NCBI GenBank assembly: GCA_030015575.1
Contig: CM057338.1
Coordinates: 629,788,189-629,852,188 of the forward strand
DNA length: 64,000 nucleotides
Origin: Agapanthus africanus
Lineage: Eukaryota > Streptophyta > Magnoliopsida > Asparagales > Amaryllidaceae
Direction of reading: 5' to 3'
Of this stretch, positions 52,787 through 64,000 are shown in pieces; position 1 is the first letter of the stretch, and each line of letters opens with the position of its first letter. Both the position numbers and the translations under genes were made by a program. The notes under the pieces were generated by a model, which worked only from the letters and a program-made list of their open reading frames with translations, was not told the DNA's origin and made no database searches.

Positions 52787-55149
52787 AAGAAATTCGTCCC
52801 CGAATTTAAAAATATACTAAGCGTACCTTCAAAGAGAAGATTACAAACTCTCAGATCTCGCTCGCAGCCTCCCAAGTGATTACCTCACTATACGGCTACG
52901 TCCAAGAAAAACCCTTCACAGATGGCAAGACCCTTGACCGATGTTCCTCCACTTGTCGAGCCTTTAATACCATTGGCTACTGGTGAACGAAAGATCGCGT
53001 CAAGCTAAATGGTCTGATGCTAGATCATGTGAGAAAGGTCAAGAAGGTAATTGTAAAGTATCATCATAAGGAATACGGGGTGAAAACTCAATAATCTGGG
53101 CGGAAGAGCCAAATTAAAGGCAACGAATCTAACTCGCTTATAGGATCTCGAAAGGACCTACAATCCTGGGATAAGCTTCCCAAAATCCAACACGTCTTTT
53201 ATCAGAAAAATCCGCAGGAATCCATGATTCGCCACTGCGCACTCAAGCCTGCAACCAGCACAGTCGCATAAGACCTTTGTCCGCAATGAATAATTTTCAT
53301 CCTGACCTGAACACAACTGGACCATCTCCGAAGTCTCTAGACATAGCTGGGGTCCAAAATCCTACTTACGCAGAGTCAGAAAAACAACAGACTGGTGATC
53401 GACACGACCTAACCCCTAAACCTAAAGGTGGCCAATTGGAGTGTCTCCTGATAACAGCTATCGAAGGAGAAACCTAACGATGGCGAGTGACGATCCCCAA
53501 CCGCTGACAACAAACAATACAAACACACAACTAACAAGAAACAACTGAGCAAATTGAGTATAACCGGACGACAAGAATCCGAATGGAGTCACACCCTGAC
53601 TAAACTTGGGTAGAAACCATAACGAAATTCGTGGAGATCTGCTCCCACTCCTACTTCGGAACGGTAAAAGGTTACAACTCTCCAGCCGGCCTCAGATGCT
53701 CGACCCAAGCACACAACAAGACAGACACCTTGAAACGAAACCTGAAACTACTCTTTACATCCTTGTCCACCCGTAACTATCTCACAAGTCACGTTAAATG
53801 TTGGTGGAACTTGAATGCATAGAGAGAGTTGACAGATGTGCATGTTCTAGGATTTCACGTCTCTACCTGATAATGTTAGGTACACAAACGTGTCCCTAAC
53901 TTAGCACGTCATTGTCACAAATCAAGGTCTTTGAATCATTACCCAGCCGAGTATGCTCAAGTATCTTTGACGTACGAGCATCGGCGGGCAGTGTCTCGCG
54001 AAAGCGATTAAAGAAAAGTGGTCGGGCGCGGACATGAGCAAGCTGTCCCTTTCGTAGAGACGAACTAGTGTTCTACTCGACGATCACACAAGAACTATAA
54101 ATCTGCAGAAAACTATCACAACAATCAAATCCGCTGCAGGAAGATGTACATTAAGCTCTGGTGGTCCGTAAAAATCTGACACGACTCTCGAACATGCAGT
54201 GTCTCTAAATCTCCAACGCAAAACCACCACGGCCATCTCCAGATCATGAGTGGAATGTCCTCCTCGTACTCCCTCTAGATGTAGGGAAGCAAAAGTGATA
54301 ACTCTATAGTGTCACCTCAGTACACACTCGAGCCCCACTCAAGAAACATTACAGTTAAACAGCAAAGTCGCCCGAACCAAAAACAAAGAAAGAACTGATG
54401 CAGTTGTTTAACAGAATCTTTAACTGCTAAAAACTCCGCACACATGCCTCAGTCTACAGAAAAGAAACCTCCTTTCCGGTCAATTCAGTCGACGGTGCAG
54501 CACTACTCTAGCAATTTTGCATGAAACAGCGGTAGAAACCTGCTAAGCCCAGCAATCTACAGATCTTCGTCCTGCACACATGTCTGCACCTAAGCTGTAC
54601 GGCCACGATCTCCCTCGGAACAATACGAAACCGTCTCCCGTGACTACAAGCCCTAGGAGTCAAAGCCAAACAAGCCTGAAGAAACACTCCAAGAATTTAG
54701 CAAACTGCTGGTGCTCTCCCAGTATCTGCATAACAAATCCTCAAGTGCTACTCCTATTCCTCAAGACACATTAGATAGACCAGAATATCATAAATAACAA
54801 AACAATAACTGGTCGAGGAATGGCCTGAAGAAATCTGGTTCATCATACCTACGAATGCTGCTAGGGCACCAGGGAATCCAACGACTCACAAAAACACACA
54901 TAACCCGTCGCATGCATAAGGTAGTCTTCGGAATGCCATCACTCCGAACCGCAATAATGATGACCCGATCCCAAACAAACTTAGAAAATGTCTCGCACTC
55001 TGGAGCTGATCGAAGAAATCGTCAATGCGAGGTAAGGGATACCCATCCGCACCGTAAGCCGGTTCAATTGACGATCCATCGATACGCAGCCCTAGACTGC
55101 CGTCTTTCTCCTTGACGAACAGAAATAGGAGCCTCCTAATGCGAAGCAC
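52787..55149 (-). pseudogene. G3 pol remnant: reverse transcriptase, integrase GPF module, chromodomain
   Basis: RT from 55149 to 54886 shows FVKEKDGSLGLRID and YPLPRIDDFFDQLQSARHF, the chromovirus RT entry (Ty3/gypsy). Between 54886 and 53190 I cannot place further domains. At 53182-53101 the frame GKLIPGL*VLSRSYKRV, then FVAFNLALPP, matches the integrase C-terminal GPF module. At 52886-52854 EVITWEAASEI matches the end of a chromodomain, the module that in chromoviruses directs integration to marked chromatin. Stops and frameshifts occur throughout. The stretch is shorter than a full pol, so internal deletions are likely. Confidence 0.7.
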
Positions 55150-55534
55150 TCAGACGCACAAAACTCCCCCAAACTACAACTCTGCAGTTGATCTTTTAGC
55201 TCCCAAGCTTCGCCGACCCATCCGGAACAACGTCGGAGAAACTCTCGCACGAAAGGAACACCGGTCCAACAAACCCTCTATGGTTACGGTATCACAAATG
55301 AACACCAAGAATCCACGACATCTCCTCAAAGCCGACTAGCGAAAAAGGCTGAATTCAAGCTGTGAGAGGCGGCACCACTATCCACCTGCACAAAAAGAAC
55401 TGACCTACCGGGAAAACAAACTTGACTGTTTCCATACGGTAGTCCACAGTTGCCTAACACGTAATTAATCAGTCCGTGCCCAGGAGAACATCAAATCCAA
55501 CATCTCTAGAAGGATCAAAACGACGGACGAATCT

Positions 55535-55793
55535 CTATCTCCTATCCGATTGGCACACAACTGAATACGTGTCGCGCAACAAAGAATCGCTGACAGAAGT
55601 TAGCACAACTACGACTAATCTACCCAACCACGGTACAAGCATGAAAAACAAACGAGTACATGAAAAGAACATGCGAATTAAGGATACCTGAAAACTCCAC
55701 ATTGGATGCCTGCGCGTCCCGATGAGTAGAAGCAAACTCCTGTGTCTTCCCTCTACCCGCAACTGGATGAACTCCTCTGGTAGACTGAGCCCT
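55535..55793 (-). pseudogene. G3 protease region (decayed)
   Basis: The stretch between the Gag zinc knuckle and RT, where gypsy elements carry the aspartic protease. A 93-residue frame is open here (55816-55535), but I cannot see the D-S/T-G active site. The call rests on position only. Confidence 0.4.
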
Positions 55794-56389
55794 CTAAGCA
55801 AATCTTCCATGTCCACGGCCTCTCTGATGATGATCCTGACGAGGTGCTAAGGAACAATCCCTGACGAAGTGCTGAAGGCTCCCGCATCGAAAATATCCAC
55901 GCGCTGACTGCTGACCATCCTGGGGATGAGAGCTGAACGACTGTCCTCGTCTTATGCCTCTGCTACTCCCGCGACGGCCACGAAATCTGTCTCGATGACC
56001 AAACCTCTGTCTCTGGGCTGGTACACTGGTACGAGTCCTCCACTGTCCTGGAACTCTCTGAGCCTCTGGAATATACGCCTCGTAAACTGGAGCTGCAACC
56101 ACTGGTGCTATGTAGGTGACAGACTGCTGCACGCTGATCGTATGTGACAACTGAGTAACAGGGTGACAACCTCCTGTCGTAGCTCCCGAATGACATCAAC
56201 CAATGAACTCATAGTCTGGCGGAAGTCTTGCATCTCTGCCAAAAGCCTATCAATAGTATATGTCGTAGGCTGATCCGTCTGCACCTGTGCAACTAAAGTG
56301 CCATCCTGGTCAGTACTCGTCTCACCCGAGCCAACTCTGACCTCGGCCCCCGCTGCATCACTTCGAGTCCCCATAGTCATCGGCAGCAA
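55794..56389 (-). pseudogene. G3 gag, internally deleted
   Basis: The N-terminal frame (from 56389) has TRSDAAGAEVRVGSG and a helical stretch DRLLAEMQDFRQTMSSLVDV. After a frameshift near 56150 comes an Arg/Gly-rich region (RGRRGSSRGIRRGQSF) and a degenerate zinc knuckle YFRCGSLQHFVRDC, with the first Cys of CX2CX4HX4C changed to Tyr. The central Gag domain (~200 residues in the family) is missing. It lies at the right place before protease and RT. Confidence 0.72.
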
Positions 56390-56531
56390 GGCTATAAATA
56401 GATATAAGATTTGATGATAATAAGGAATCGAATCTCAAGGATATGAATCATCAAGGAAGGAATTTCAAGCAAATTGTACTTTGGTCACTTAATGCAAATT
56501 ACCGCACCGTGGGTATGCTGCAGACATACAC
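56390..56531 (-). other. G3 sequence upstream of gag
   Basis: 142 bp between the end of G4 and the start of G3 gag. No PBS is seen, as expected if the 5' LTR and PBS lie beyond G4. The target duplication of G4 would be 56527-56531. Confidence 0.55.
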
Positions 56532-58106
56532 TGTCACGCCCCGAAAGTACGGAACGTGACCGGCACTTAGATTACGAAGCGTCTAGAGGCGCAACGTAAC
56601 CTAAGTAAGCCGAAAGCCAGAAATCTAAACCATAAAAGAAGAAGAAGTAAAGGAAAACATGAAGAAAACAAGTTTAAAAGCATCATCCAATTTTCTCAAA
56701 AATTTCGGCAGAGTCTCCTTTGTAAAAACTGGCCCTAAACGGGTACAAGCAAGTATAATATATACAACCAATAAATAGCATCCCCAAACGGGAGCTAGCT
56801 TTACGCCAAAAGGCGAAAATAACCACACCAATGAACAATAGTATACAATGCCAAATGGCGAGGCTCAAAAGAAAACAAATCCACCAAACCACAATAAAAC
56901 ATGCACGACTCTAAGGTCGAAATAAACAACCGATCCATACAACTTATCAAGTAATACAAGTTTGGTTGATGGAGATTTCTGGATACAAATGAAATAATAA
57001 AAGTACAATGGCGGTCCAGATACAAGTGAACCAACCTACAGTGCAAATCATCCTGAATGGAAAGATGTGCCAGCAAGCTGCCAGGAAAAACCTGTACGTC
57101 GAACCTGTAATAAAATTTGGCACAACGGGGGTGAGTTGCCAACTAGTGAGTAGAAGATATCTGCGAAAAGAAATCGAATGCGCGACGCTATCCTAGGTCA
57201 TAATAATTTACTAATATACTACTAGTCGTCTAATAAAGACAGGATAATAAGCTACGTGTGAGTGCAAATGCTCCGTGCTCATGTCTGTGCCTCAAATAGT
57301 AATATGTCATGTGAATGAGTATGCATGCACCATGAATGTAAAAACAATCGATCCTGAAATCTGGATATATCTGTATAAGAAATCTTTAGCTTTTATCATG
57401 GTAAAATTGAATAGAAATCTGAAATATCAACGATGAAATCCATGGAAATCCGTGTCAAGCATCGACAAAAAACATGTAAATCTCAAGTCTCAATACCTCA
57501 TAGTCTCAATGTCTCATAGTCTCAATATCTCGGGCTCCGTCGGTCCGGATCGGCCCTTATCATCAAATCTCATGACAATGGTCGGTATCCACCGGATATC
57601 CGTCGCGCCAGACATCACCGGTAGGTAGTCCTTTCCTGCCAGGTTCATCGTCTACAACTCGATCTTCTTGCCCCGGTGTACTATACCGGGCCCACCAAGT
57701 ACCCGAGACGGTTCATCCACTCCTCGAATCGGGTCTCGAAATCCAACAGAAAATATGAAATCTCATGGTGGACGACACATACATCACGAGAAAACCGCAT
57801 CTTATGTTTTAAAAAGAGAGGAGGAGAGAGAGAGAAGTTTTTATATATTCTTGCGGTTTTTCCCAAAAATCCAGAAATCTCATAGAAATCCAAAATCCCA
57901 AAATCATGAGTAAGTATATGATAAGTGTCAGTATATTCCCCATAATACAGCAAGATAACATGAAAATGCGAATGCATGAAATGTCTAAGTAATAAATACC
58001 ATATCTATACTAACACCAGAGAGTAATCACAATATTATATCGATCTAGCTGTTAGCTGATTGTATCAATAAAAGATAATATGATCTAAAGTGTACGTGAA
58101 ATAGCA

Positions 58107-58169
58107 ATTACCGATGATGTGTGTGAGCCGGCAAATAAGTGTGCGTGGAATATGCGCATCATCGGTAAT
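58107..58169 (+). other. Conserved LTR hairpin in G4
   Basis: ATTACCGATGATG (58107-58119) and CATCATCGGTAAT (58157-58169), a perfect 13-bp stem with a 37-nt loop; same arms as G1 although the surrounding LTR has diverged. Confidence 0.75.
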
Positions 58170-58727
58170 GGTGCTGGTGTCCTAACTGGCAAAGTTTCAT
58201 TCTGATTATAGAAAAATATGAATGAACATGCACCATTATGATTACGGTATGAATGTAAAGACGGATGTGTAATAACCACTCATCTGTGATATACAAGTAT
58301 AACTACAACTATATGACTCGAGCCTAAACTAGTGTCCATCTACCCTCCTAAGGAACTAAACCTAAGAAACTAGTCAATAAGAAATAAGAGTCCACCTAAG
58401 GTCTGAATCCATATCTCTAATAGTCGGCGATCCATCCTCAATAGCGTCACGTACGTAGTACGGCTTCCTCGAATCAAGAGTGCGGATCAATCATCTTATT
58501 TATGCCTCGTACGGTAAAATCCATCGTACGACATCCCAATATCGGGGTACGGGTCAAGTATCACCTACGTGTCTCATCATTCGTATAATATCATCATCAA
58601 CACATGTCAAGATCAAGGTGTTATACTGTAATCGCATACATCAATCATATATCATTGTCAGCATAAATATACATCGTTAATTTATCCTCAGAAATATCAT
58701 ATTATATGTATCATATTGTGATTAAGT

Positions 58728-58852
58728 CACACTTAGATCATATCGTAATCAAGTCACACCTATATGATATCGTAATCAAGTCACACATATATGATATCGA
58801 AATCAAGTCACACCTATAAGATGTCGTAATCAAGTCACACCTATATGATATC
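58728..58852 (+). repeat. 27-bp tandem repeat in the G4 LTR, about 4.6 copies
   Basis: CACAC starts units at 58728, 58755, 58782, 58809 and 58836, exactly 27 bp apart. Each unit ends in TAATCAAGT or AATCAAGT. In G1 the same place (22618-22730) holds only scattered single versions. Confidence 0.88.
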
Positions 58853-59114
58853 ATATCAGAATTTCAGGCACAGGTTACGGTCCGGGTTCTATTTTAGAGT
58901 CCCATATACTTCAATATCATCACCACCCTTTATTATTGTTCAAGTATACAAATCCATTTTCTCATTTTCTAATGATCCGCTAACATCATAACACGACTGT
59001 ATAGCCAAGAATCCCGGCATCAGCCCAGTTATATTGTTTCATCCCCGTGTATCATATCACATCCTTGTATCACATATACGTATTGTGTGTGTATATATAC
59101 CTACACCTAGTCCT

Positions 59115-59137
59115 ACACACACACACACACACACACA
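59115..59137. repeat. (AC)n microsatellite
   Basis: About 11 AC units inside the G4 LTR. Confidence 0.9.
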
Positions 59138-61186
59138 TACACGTATACACCACATCGAGTCTCAGTGTTTGCGTGTGTGTGTATCTAACTGAAACCTACG
59201 AATCTCTTCCAAGGTATTCATCCTCTGGTATGGTCTTTCTAAATCAGTCTAGTCCAACCTAGGGTCACTACTAGGGTCCTACTCATCAAGAATCTAAGGT
59301 CACGTATGGCTTCCTAATGACAATAAGTACTATCCCTATTCTATGTTTGCGGGGGTGCTAAACGCCATCCACCCGACTTCCCCCCGTAGATATACATCTA
59401 CTCACCTGGTCATTGTCTGCCGAAAATGATGTCGCCATCCTCTTCTTCATCGCCCGTAGTCTACGTGAGGGGTACGTATACACAAACATATATATAGTAT
59501 CGTAAACTGAATCACGGACAACATCAAAACGACGCACGAAAGGCACATAGGTTAAAACCTATGTCCCGCTCATGCAAAAGAACCAAATATTGTTCGATAT
59601 CGGCGTACAAACGCCGATTGATCGAGATAAATATCAACAAACAACTCATATTTTTAAAACTCATTACTTATTATATAAAACATGATTTAATTTATCGAAA
59701 CCCTAAAAATCAATCAAATCGTCCGATTTCATAAAACCCGAAATGCCAATTTACCGTTTTACTTCAAAACTTACTGTTTAAATGAAACTAATGGTCATAA
59801 TATTCATTAATTAGCATAACTAGACTATATTTTTAACACCCTAATTTATATTAGTTTGAAAATTCTAGTTTGCAAACATGCCCGATTTCGATACTTTTAA
59901 GGAAAATTTCACAATATCACATCTAAACTGGATTTTGCATGAATTAATGTATTAAACTACAATTCATGATGATAATGATATAATGAAACCATAAATTATA
60001 TTTTATATTTCATTTATTTAAGAATTTCCAAAATCTAGTTAGCAAAATCGCATTTTTATTAGTATTTTTCAATTATCAATAGAAACTAGTAACCAATTTA
60101 AGTTTTTCATTCCACCAAGTTAATATCCTCATTAAAACCACAATCTAGTGTTACCAACATTAATTGGAATTTTATCTCACCAATATATACAATATATAGA
60201 AATCTAGTTTGCAAAATGGATTAATTTAAACAATTTTTGATAAACAATTTACAATATATCATCCATACAAGATTTTCCACTTCTAAAAATATTAAACTAG
60301 TTATTATAACCCTACTTAATTAATAAAAACCATAACTTAATTTTATAAACCCTAACTTGAATTTTAAAACTCGTAGACAGAAATTATTTATTAAATCTAA
60401 TTATGCTTAAATGAAACATCTAATAACAATAAATCAAAAGAAGAAGATTTATACCTCCACAACATGAAATCCAAACATGAAAATAAGCCTCTAAAATGAA
60501 TGCTTTCCATCTCCAAAATCCATGTAAAGATGAGCGAAGAATAGATGGTAGGAATTTATTAGGATTTTATGGATCTTTTATTGAATTTTTGATGATTTTT
60601 GATGATTTTTAATGCAAAAATGATGGGGGGAAAATTTTGGGCCTGCCCATAGAGGTGAGGCTGGCCATGAGGTGAGGAAAAGATAGGAGAGTGAGAAAAG
60701 GTGAAGAAAAGTGTAGAAGGTTTCACAAAAATATCACACAATTAAGTCTTTTCATGAATTTATTTAAAAATTCTTTATTTTCTTCTCTCCATTTGACCTA
60801 GAATGGTCTAGAACCATTGTAAAATTTTGAAAATAAATTTTTCATGAAAGACACTTGATTCTAAGATGCAAGGGCACATTTTTGCAAATTTAACCCATTC
60901 AAATTTGTAATTTACACTAATTTAGTGTGAAAATAAAGTTTATGTTAATATTTAAAATAATTAATTTAAGAAAAATATTTAATTAAACTAAAAATTTATA
61001 AGTGGCTAAATAAATACCATTTACTAGTAATAACATAATTAAAATAGGTATTTTTAAATTTATAGTGAAATATAATTACGGTTTAGTTTTATGAAAACTA
61101 CGTTTTACTTTACCGAAAATTATAAAATTCACTTAAACGATTTTATTTATTTAATTAATTATTCAATTATTTTTAAAAATGTTACA

Positions 61187-61457
61187 ATCTTCCCCCCTTT
61201 AAAAAATTCGGTCCCCGAATTTAAATTAAAACTCCCCCCAATTACTAAAACATTCAGCCAAAACACTCAAATCGTCGGGGCTCCGAAATCATCAATACAT
61301 AACTAAAATCAACTCCGTCAAGCATAACACAATCATCGGAGTTATAGCGAAAATAAAATACCAAAACCCAAAACGAAAACCAACATAATATACATCAAAA
61401 CTACAACTTATATATTGTGCGCATCATCGTAAAATCGTCCAAACATCTGGATAAAGA
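61187..61457 (-). other. G4 internal end with polypurine tract
   Basis: PPT AAAGGGGGGAAGAT on minus at 61200-61187, preceded by sequence matching the last ~180 bp of the G1 interior (GGAGCCCCGACGATTTGAGT in both). It stops where C7 starts. No coding sequence. Confidence 0.8.
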
Positions 61458-63474
61458 TGTTAGTGTATATGCCCTAGAGGCCATTACTGTATCATACTAG
61501 TTTGTATATTACTTAATGGAAGCTTGGGATATTCACCTTGTATATACAATCTTGCTCAAAATAGTAGTATGCTACTTTGTTTGTTTCTACTTCAATGTGT
61601 ACATGTGTTTATTTTAGTATATCGCCTATACACATTAGTGGAGCCCTTAGGATCTTTTGCTTGATTACCAGCGTTGTGATGGCAGTCACACTAGTGGGGG
61701 CTAGTTAATCTATAAGCACATCCTTATACAGGTCCCTAGTCGTAGGACTATCGAGACAGGGCATCGATACTCCGGAGTAGACTAGCGCATGCGCTTCTCA
61801 TCCCAGAGTGGGAGATGGTCTGTCCCACAGCCATCAGTACGTCATACTAGAGATAGTATGCGGGTGCTCGTTGGGTTACGAGTACACTGGACAGGACTCG
61901 TCGGGAACTGACCGGTTGGTATTATACCTATCGTCAGTTATCAGTTCCCAGGTGACATGAGTACAGCTTAGTCCGCTGACTTGACACTGTCACTTCGCCT
62001 CGAGTGTGTTCCCACTGTACTTTGATTACTACCCTACCACGGCTCAAAGGAGTCGTGCAAACAGGTAGTAGTTGGGTGCAGTACCGAAGCACTTGGAGGC
62101 AGTGACGGTTAGACAGGATTCGTCTCTCCCGGTATTGGGGGTTGACATCGCGCTGTGTCTAGGAGAGCCGTTACACGAGTAGTCCCTGGCCAGGGCAAAC
62201 GAGATATACTGGTAGGCTTCCAGTGTTATCTCAGGGTGTATTGGGCTTCACTCCGACACGACTTGTATCACTATTAGGGGACTGACGTTTACCGCCACCC
62301 TAGGCCCGCCATGCGATGTATCAGACGAACAAACCGGACTGTACGAAGATTGTCATACTCAGGCTCAGTAGGAGTTCAGATGGGTTTCACCTCGTCAGTC
62401 TTCTTGTCAGCATCTACCTGGGGACCGTTACGCACAGCTAGTGCCGCTTGCGGTCTGTGGTTAAACCCACTGCCAGCGTAGTGTCGAGTCTTTAGAGTCC
62501 CACACAGAAAGCTATTCTCCTTTTGGCAAAAGAGTAGAGGTCGCATGGTTTTGCGACAGGTCGCATGATTTTGCGACAGGGTCCGGTCACATCCGTGCAC
62601 TTGTGCACGTACAGTGTCCGGACAGTTAACACTAGCGGGCTTTGGTTTAAGCCAGATCCTAGTGTACGTTTTGGGATTGGTTTTATCCAGTATGTATTCG
62701 TGTTCCTCGGAACGCGAATGCGGGTGTGTATGCACAGTTGACGGAGAGACAGAGGCAGAGGATTCTCATTAGGGTTGTTGACCGTTGACTGTTGACTATT
62801 GACTTTTTGCTCAACCCCAATGGGAATATGATATGTAATTAACAATAATATTAATTAAGTATTGTGGTGACATGGTTGTTGAGGGGTTGACCTTGTTGAC
62901 CGGTTGACTAGGTTGGACTAGTTGACCATCATGATGACAATGTCTATCATTTCATGGCAAAGACTTTTTACTTGCTTGTTCTTTTGTGCAATATGAGTGC
63001 ATGAAATGATATAGCCATTTTGACTTAAACCATTTACACAAAACTTGATTACTATTTTTGTGATGATGGTTTTGGATTATGAGAGCCAAGTGAGAAAAGT
63101 CTTGCTCATTCTATCATTTTCATTCTCTCTCTTATGTTCTTGAGCTCTCATCTCCTTCCTCTTGCTCTCCCTCTCTTTAGTCTATGGTTCACTTGTCTCA
63201 TGTGTTGAGAACCAAGAACCATAGAGAAAATCCCAACACACTCTCCTCTACTCACTCTAGTTCACAACGTTTAGCAAACCGAGTGAACTAGTTTCTTCAA
63301 AGTTCGAAGAAGAAGCCAAAGGTAGAAGCTTTCAGGTGGATCGATCTTCGGCGCAAGGAGAAGACGGGGTGAAGCCGATCCGGACAACCATTGAGGCTTG
63401 AAGACGAAGGAGTTCAAGAAAGAAAGGTATAACCCCCTAACCGAGTAGTTAACAACTCCTAGTTAGGTTGTTAG
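61458..63474 (+). repeat. C7: copia 5' LTR of the C6 family, interrupted by C8
   Basis: Starts TGTTAGTGTATATGCCCTAG and follows the C6 LTR to AGTTAGGTTGTTAG, about 135 bp short of the C6 LTR end, where C8 begins. Includes the conserved block (62007-62064) and the TTGAC cluster. Predicted C7 target duplication is AAAGA (61453-61457). The rest of C7 must lie outside the window. Confidence 0.85.
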
Positions 63475-64000
63475 TGTTAGTGTATATGCCCTAGAGGCCA
63501 TTACTGTATCATACTGGTTTGTATATTACTTAATGGATGCTTGGGATATTCACCTTGTATATACAATCTTGCTCAAAATAGTAGTATGCTACTTGGTTTG
63601 TTTCTACTTCAATGTGTACATGTGTTTATTTTTGTATATCGCCTATACACATTAGTAGAGCCCTTAGGATCTTTGCTTGATTACCAGCGATGTGATGGCC
63701 GTCACACTAGTGGGGCTGGGTAATCTATAAGCACATCCTTATACAGGTCCCTAGTCGTAGGACTATCGAGACAGGGCATCGATACTCCGGAGTAGACTAG
63801 CGCATGCGCTTCTCATCCCAGAGTGGGAGATGGTCTGTCCCACAGCCATCAGTACGTCATACTAGAGATAGTATGCGGGTGCTCGTTGGGTTACGAGTAC
63901 ACTGGACAGGACTCGTCGGGAACTGACCGGTTGGTATTATACCTATCGTCAGTTATCAGTTCCCAGGTGACATGAGTACAGCTTAGTCCGCTGACTTGAC
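63475..64000 (+). repeat. C8: copia LTR of the C6 family, cut by the window edge
   Basis: A second TGTTAGTGTATATGCCCTAG start, nearly identical to the first 526 bp of C7. It is preceded by GTTAG (63470-63474), the expected target duplication. It is inserted in the same orientation into the C7 LTR. It could be a 5' LTR of a full element or a solo LTR. Confidence 0.8.

Larger units (their letters stand above)
48813..56531 (-). mobile_element. G3: Ty3/gypsy chromovirus, 3' LTR and decayed gag-pol
   Basis: In minus-strand order: end of leader 56531-56390, gag 56389-55794, pol remnant to about 52850, PPT 52786-52772, 3' LTR 52771-48813. The GPF module and chromodomain traces at the end of integrase identify a chromovirus. 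G3 interrupts the C6 leader (predicted duplication GTGGC, 48808-48812). Its 5' LTR is absent because G4 interrupts it at 56532. Confidence 0.8.
56532..61186 (-). repeat. 3' LTR of G4 (4655 bp)
   Basis: Starts TGTAACATTTTTAAAAATAA (minus) and ends CGGGGCGTGACA. It is homologous to the G1 LTR throughout but visibly diverged. It contains the same 13-bp hairpin (58107-58169), a 27-bp tandem repeat (58728-58852) and an (AC)n run (59115-59137). Confidence 0.85.
56532..61457 (-). mobile_element. G4: gypsy-type element, internal end, PPT and 3' LTR
   Basis: In minus-strand order: internal end 61457-61201, PPT, 3' LTR 61186-56532. It is closely related to G1 in LTR and internal end. It interrupts G3 and is itself interrupted at 61457/61458 by C7. 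Whether G4 had coding genes cannot be told from this window. Confidence 0.78.

Noticed and set aside
56500-56531. ACCGTGGGTATG beside the G4 LTR end, similar to the G1 leader near 24837 but in inverted sense
   Set aside because: Only about a dozen matching bases. I first read it as a micro-inversion replacing a PBS, but this sequence belongs to G3, upstream of gag, and needs no PBS there.
48813-61186. One gypsy element with 48813-52771 and 56532-61186 as its LTR pair
   Set aside because: The two LTRs belong to different families, and a PPT with internal sequence lies outside the right one (61187-61457). Two nested elements fit better.
1-64000. Host genes, organelle DNA, CRISPR arrays or bacterial operons
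   Set aside because: No non-transposon coding sequence, no regularly spaced direct repeats with unique spacers and no organelle-like genes; all long frames are copia or gypsy.

Overview
This window is plant nuclear DNA, most likely from a flowering plant with a large, repeat-rich genome. I find no host gene, tRNA gene, rRNA gene or CRISPR array. Essentially every base belongs to LTR retrotransposons. The evidence is Ty1/copia gag-pol in plant style (zinc knuckle, DTG protease, HHCC/DDE integrase, YVDD reverse transcriptase, RNase H), Ty3/gypsy chromovirus remnants (GPF module, chromodomain), primer-binding sites matching the 3' end of plant initiator tRNA-Met (TGGTATCAGAGC), polypurine tracts and 5-bp target duplications. 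I use local names: C1 to C8 for copia elements and G1 to G4 for gypsy elements.

Layout from left to right. C1 (minus, 1-1682, 5' LTR plus leader) interrupts the RNase H end of C2. C2 (minus, 1683-9218, 5' LTR plus a decayed gag-pol) interrupts the leader of C3. C3 (minus, 5' LTR at 32599-34795, leader split between 32050-32584 and 9219-10756) is also interrupted by C4. C4 (plus, 10757-32049, TSD TGTTC) has both 2.07-kb LTRs and a damaged but collinear gag-pol. Its 3' LTR is split by G1 (20319-30990), a non-autonomous gypsy-type element with two 4.4-kb LTRs and a 1.8-kb interior that lacks pol. From 34796 a gypsy LTR (G2, plus) appears. It is split by C5 (35128-45451, TSD TCTAT), a copia element with nearly identical LTRs but wrecked coding DNA. 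G2 ends its LTR at 45760 and is interrupted 98 bp later by C6 (45859-48812). C6's leader is interrupted by G3 (minus, chromovirus, 48813-56531), G3 by G4 (minus, 56532-61457), G4 by C7 (61458-63474), and C7's LTR by another copy of itself, C8 (63475 to the end).

The window is therefore a multi-level nest: G2>C6>G3>G4>C7>C8 on the right, and G2>C3>{C4>G1; C2>C1} on the left. The missing halves of C1, C2, C3, C6, G3, G4, C7, C8 and G2 must lie outside the window.

The most interesting signal is not protein-coding. The copia elements carry very long leaders (about 2.5 kb in C4) with RNA-like structures kept in diverged families: a GC-rich hairpin near the primer-binding site, a twin hairpin, a 9-bp inverted repeat bracketing a G-rich box, and three bulged hairpins (outer stem, TTTG, TTGAC-N4-GTYAA, GG, outer stem) just upstream of gag. 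The last set shows compensatory base changes between C4 and C5. One leader block, with its twin hairpin, has also been captured inside the gypsy-type element G1. The gypsy LTRs have their own 12-13-bp hairpin whose sequence differs completely between two LTR families while its pairing is preserved. All structure and divergence statements were read by eye; no folding, alignment or database search was run.
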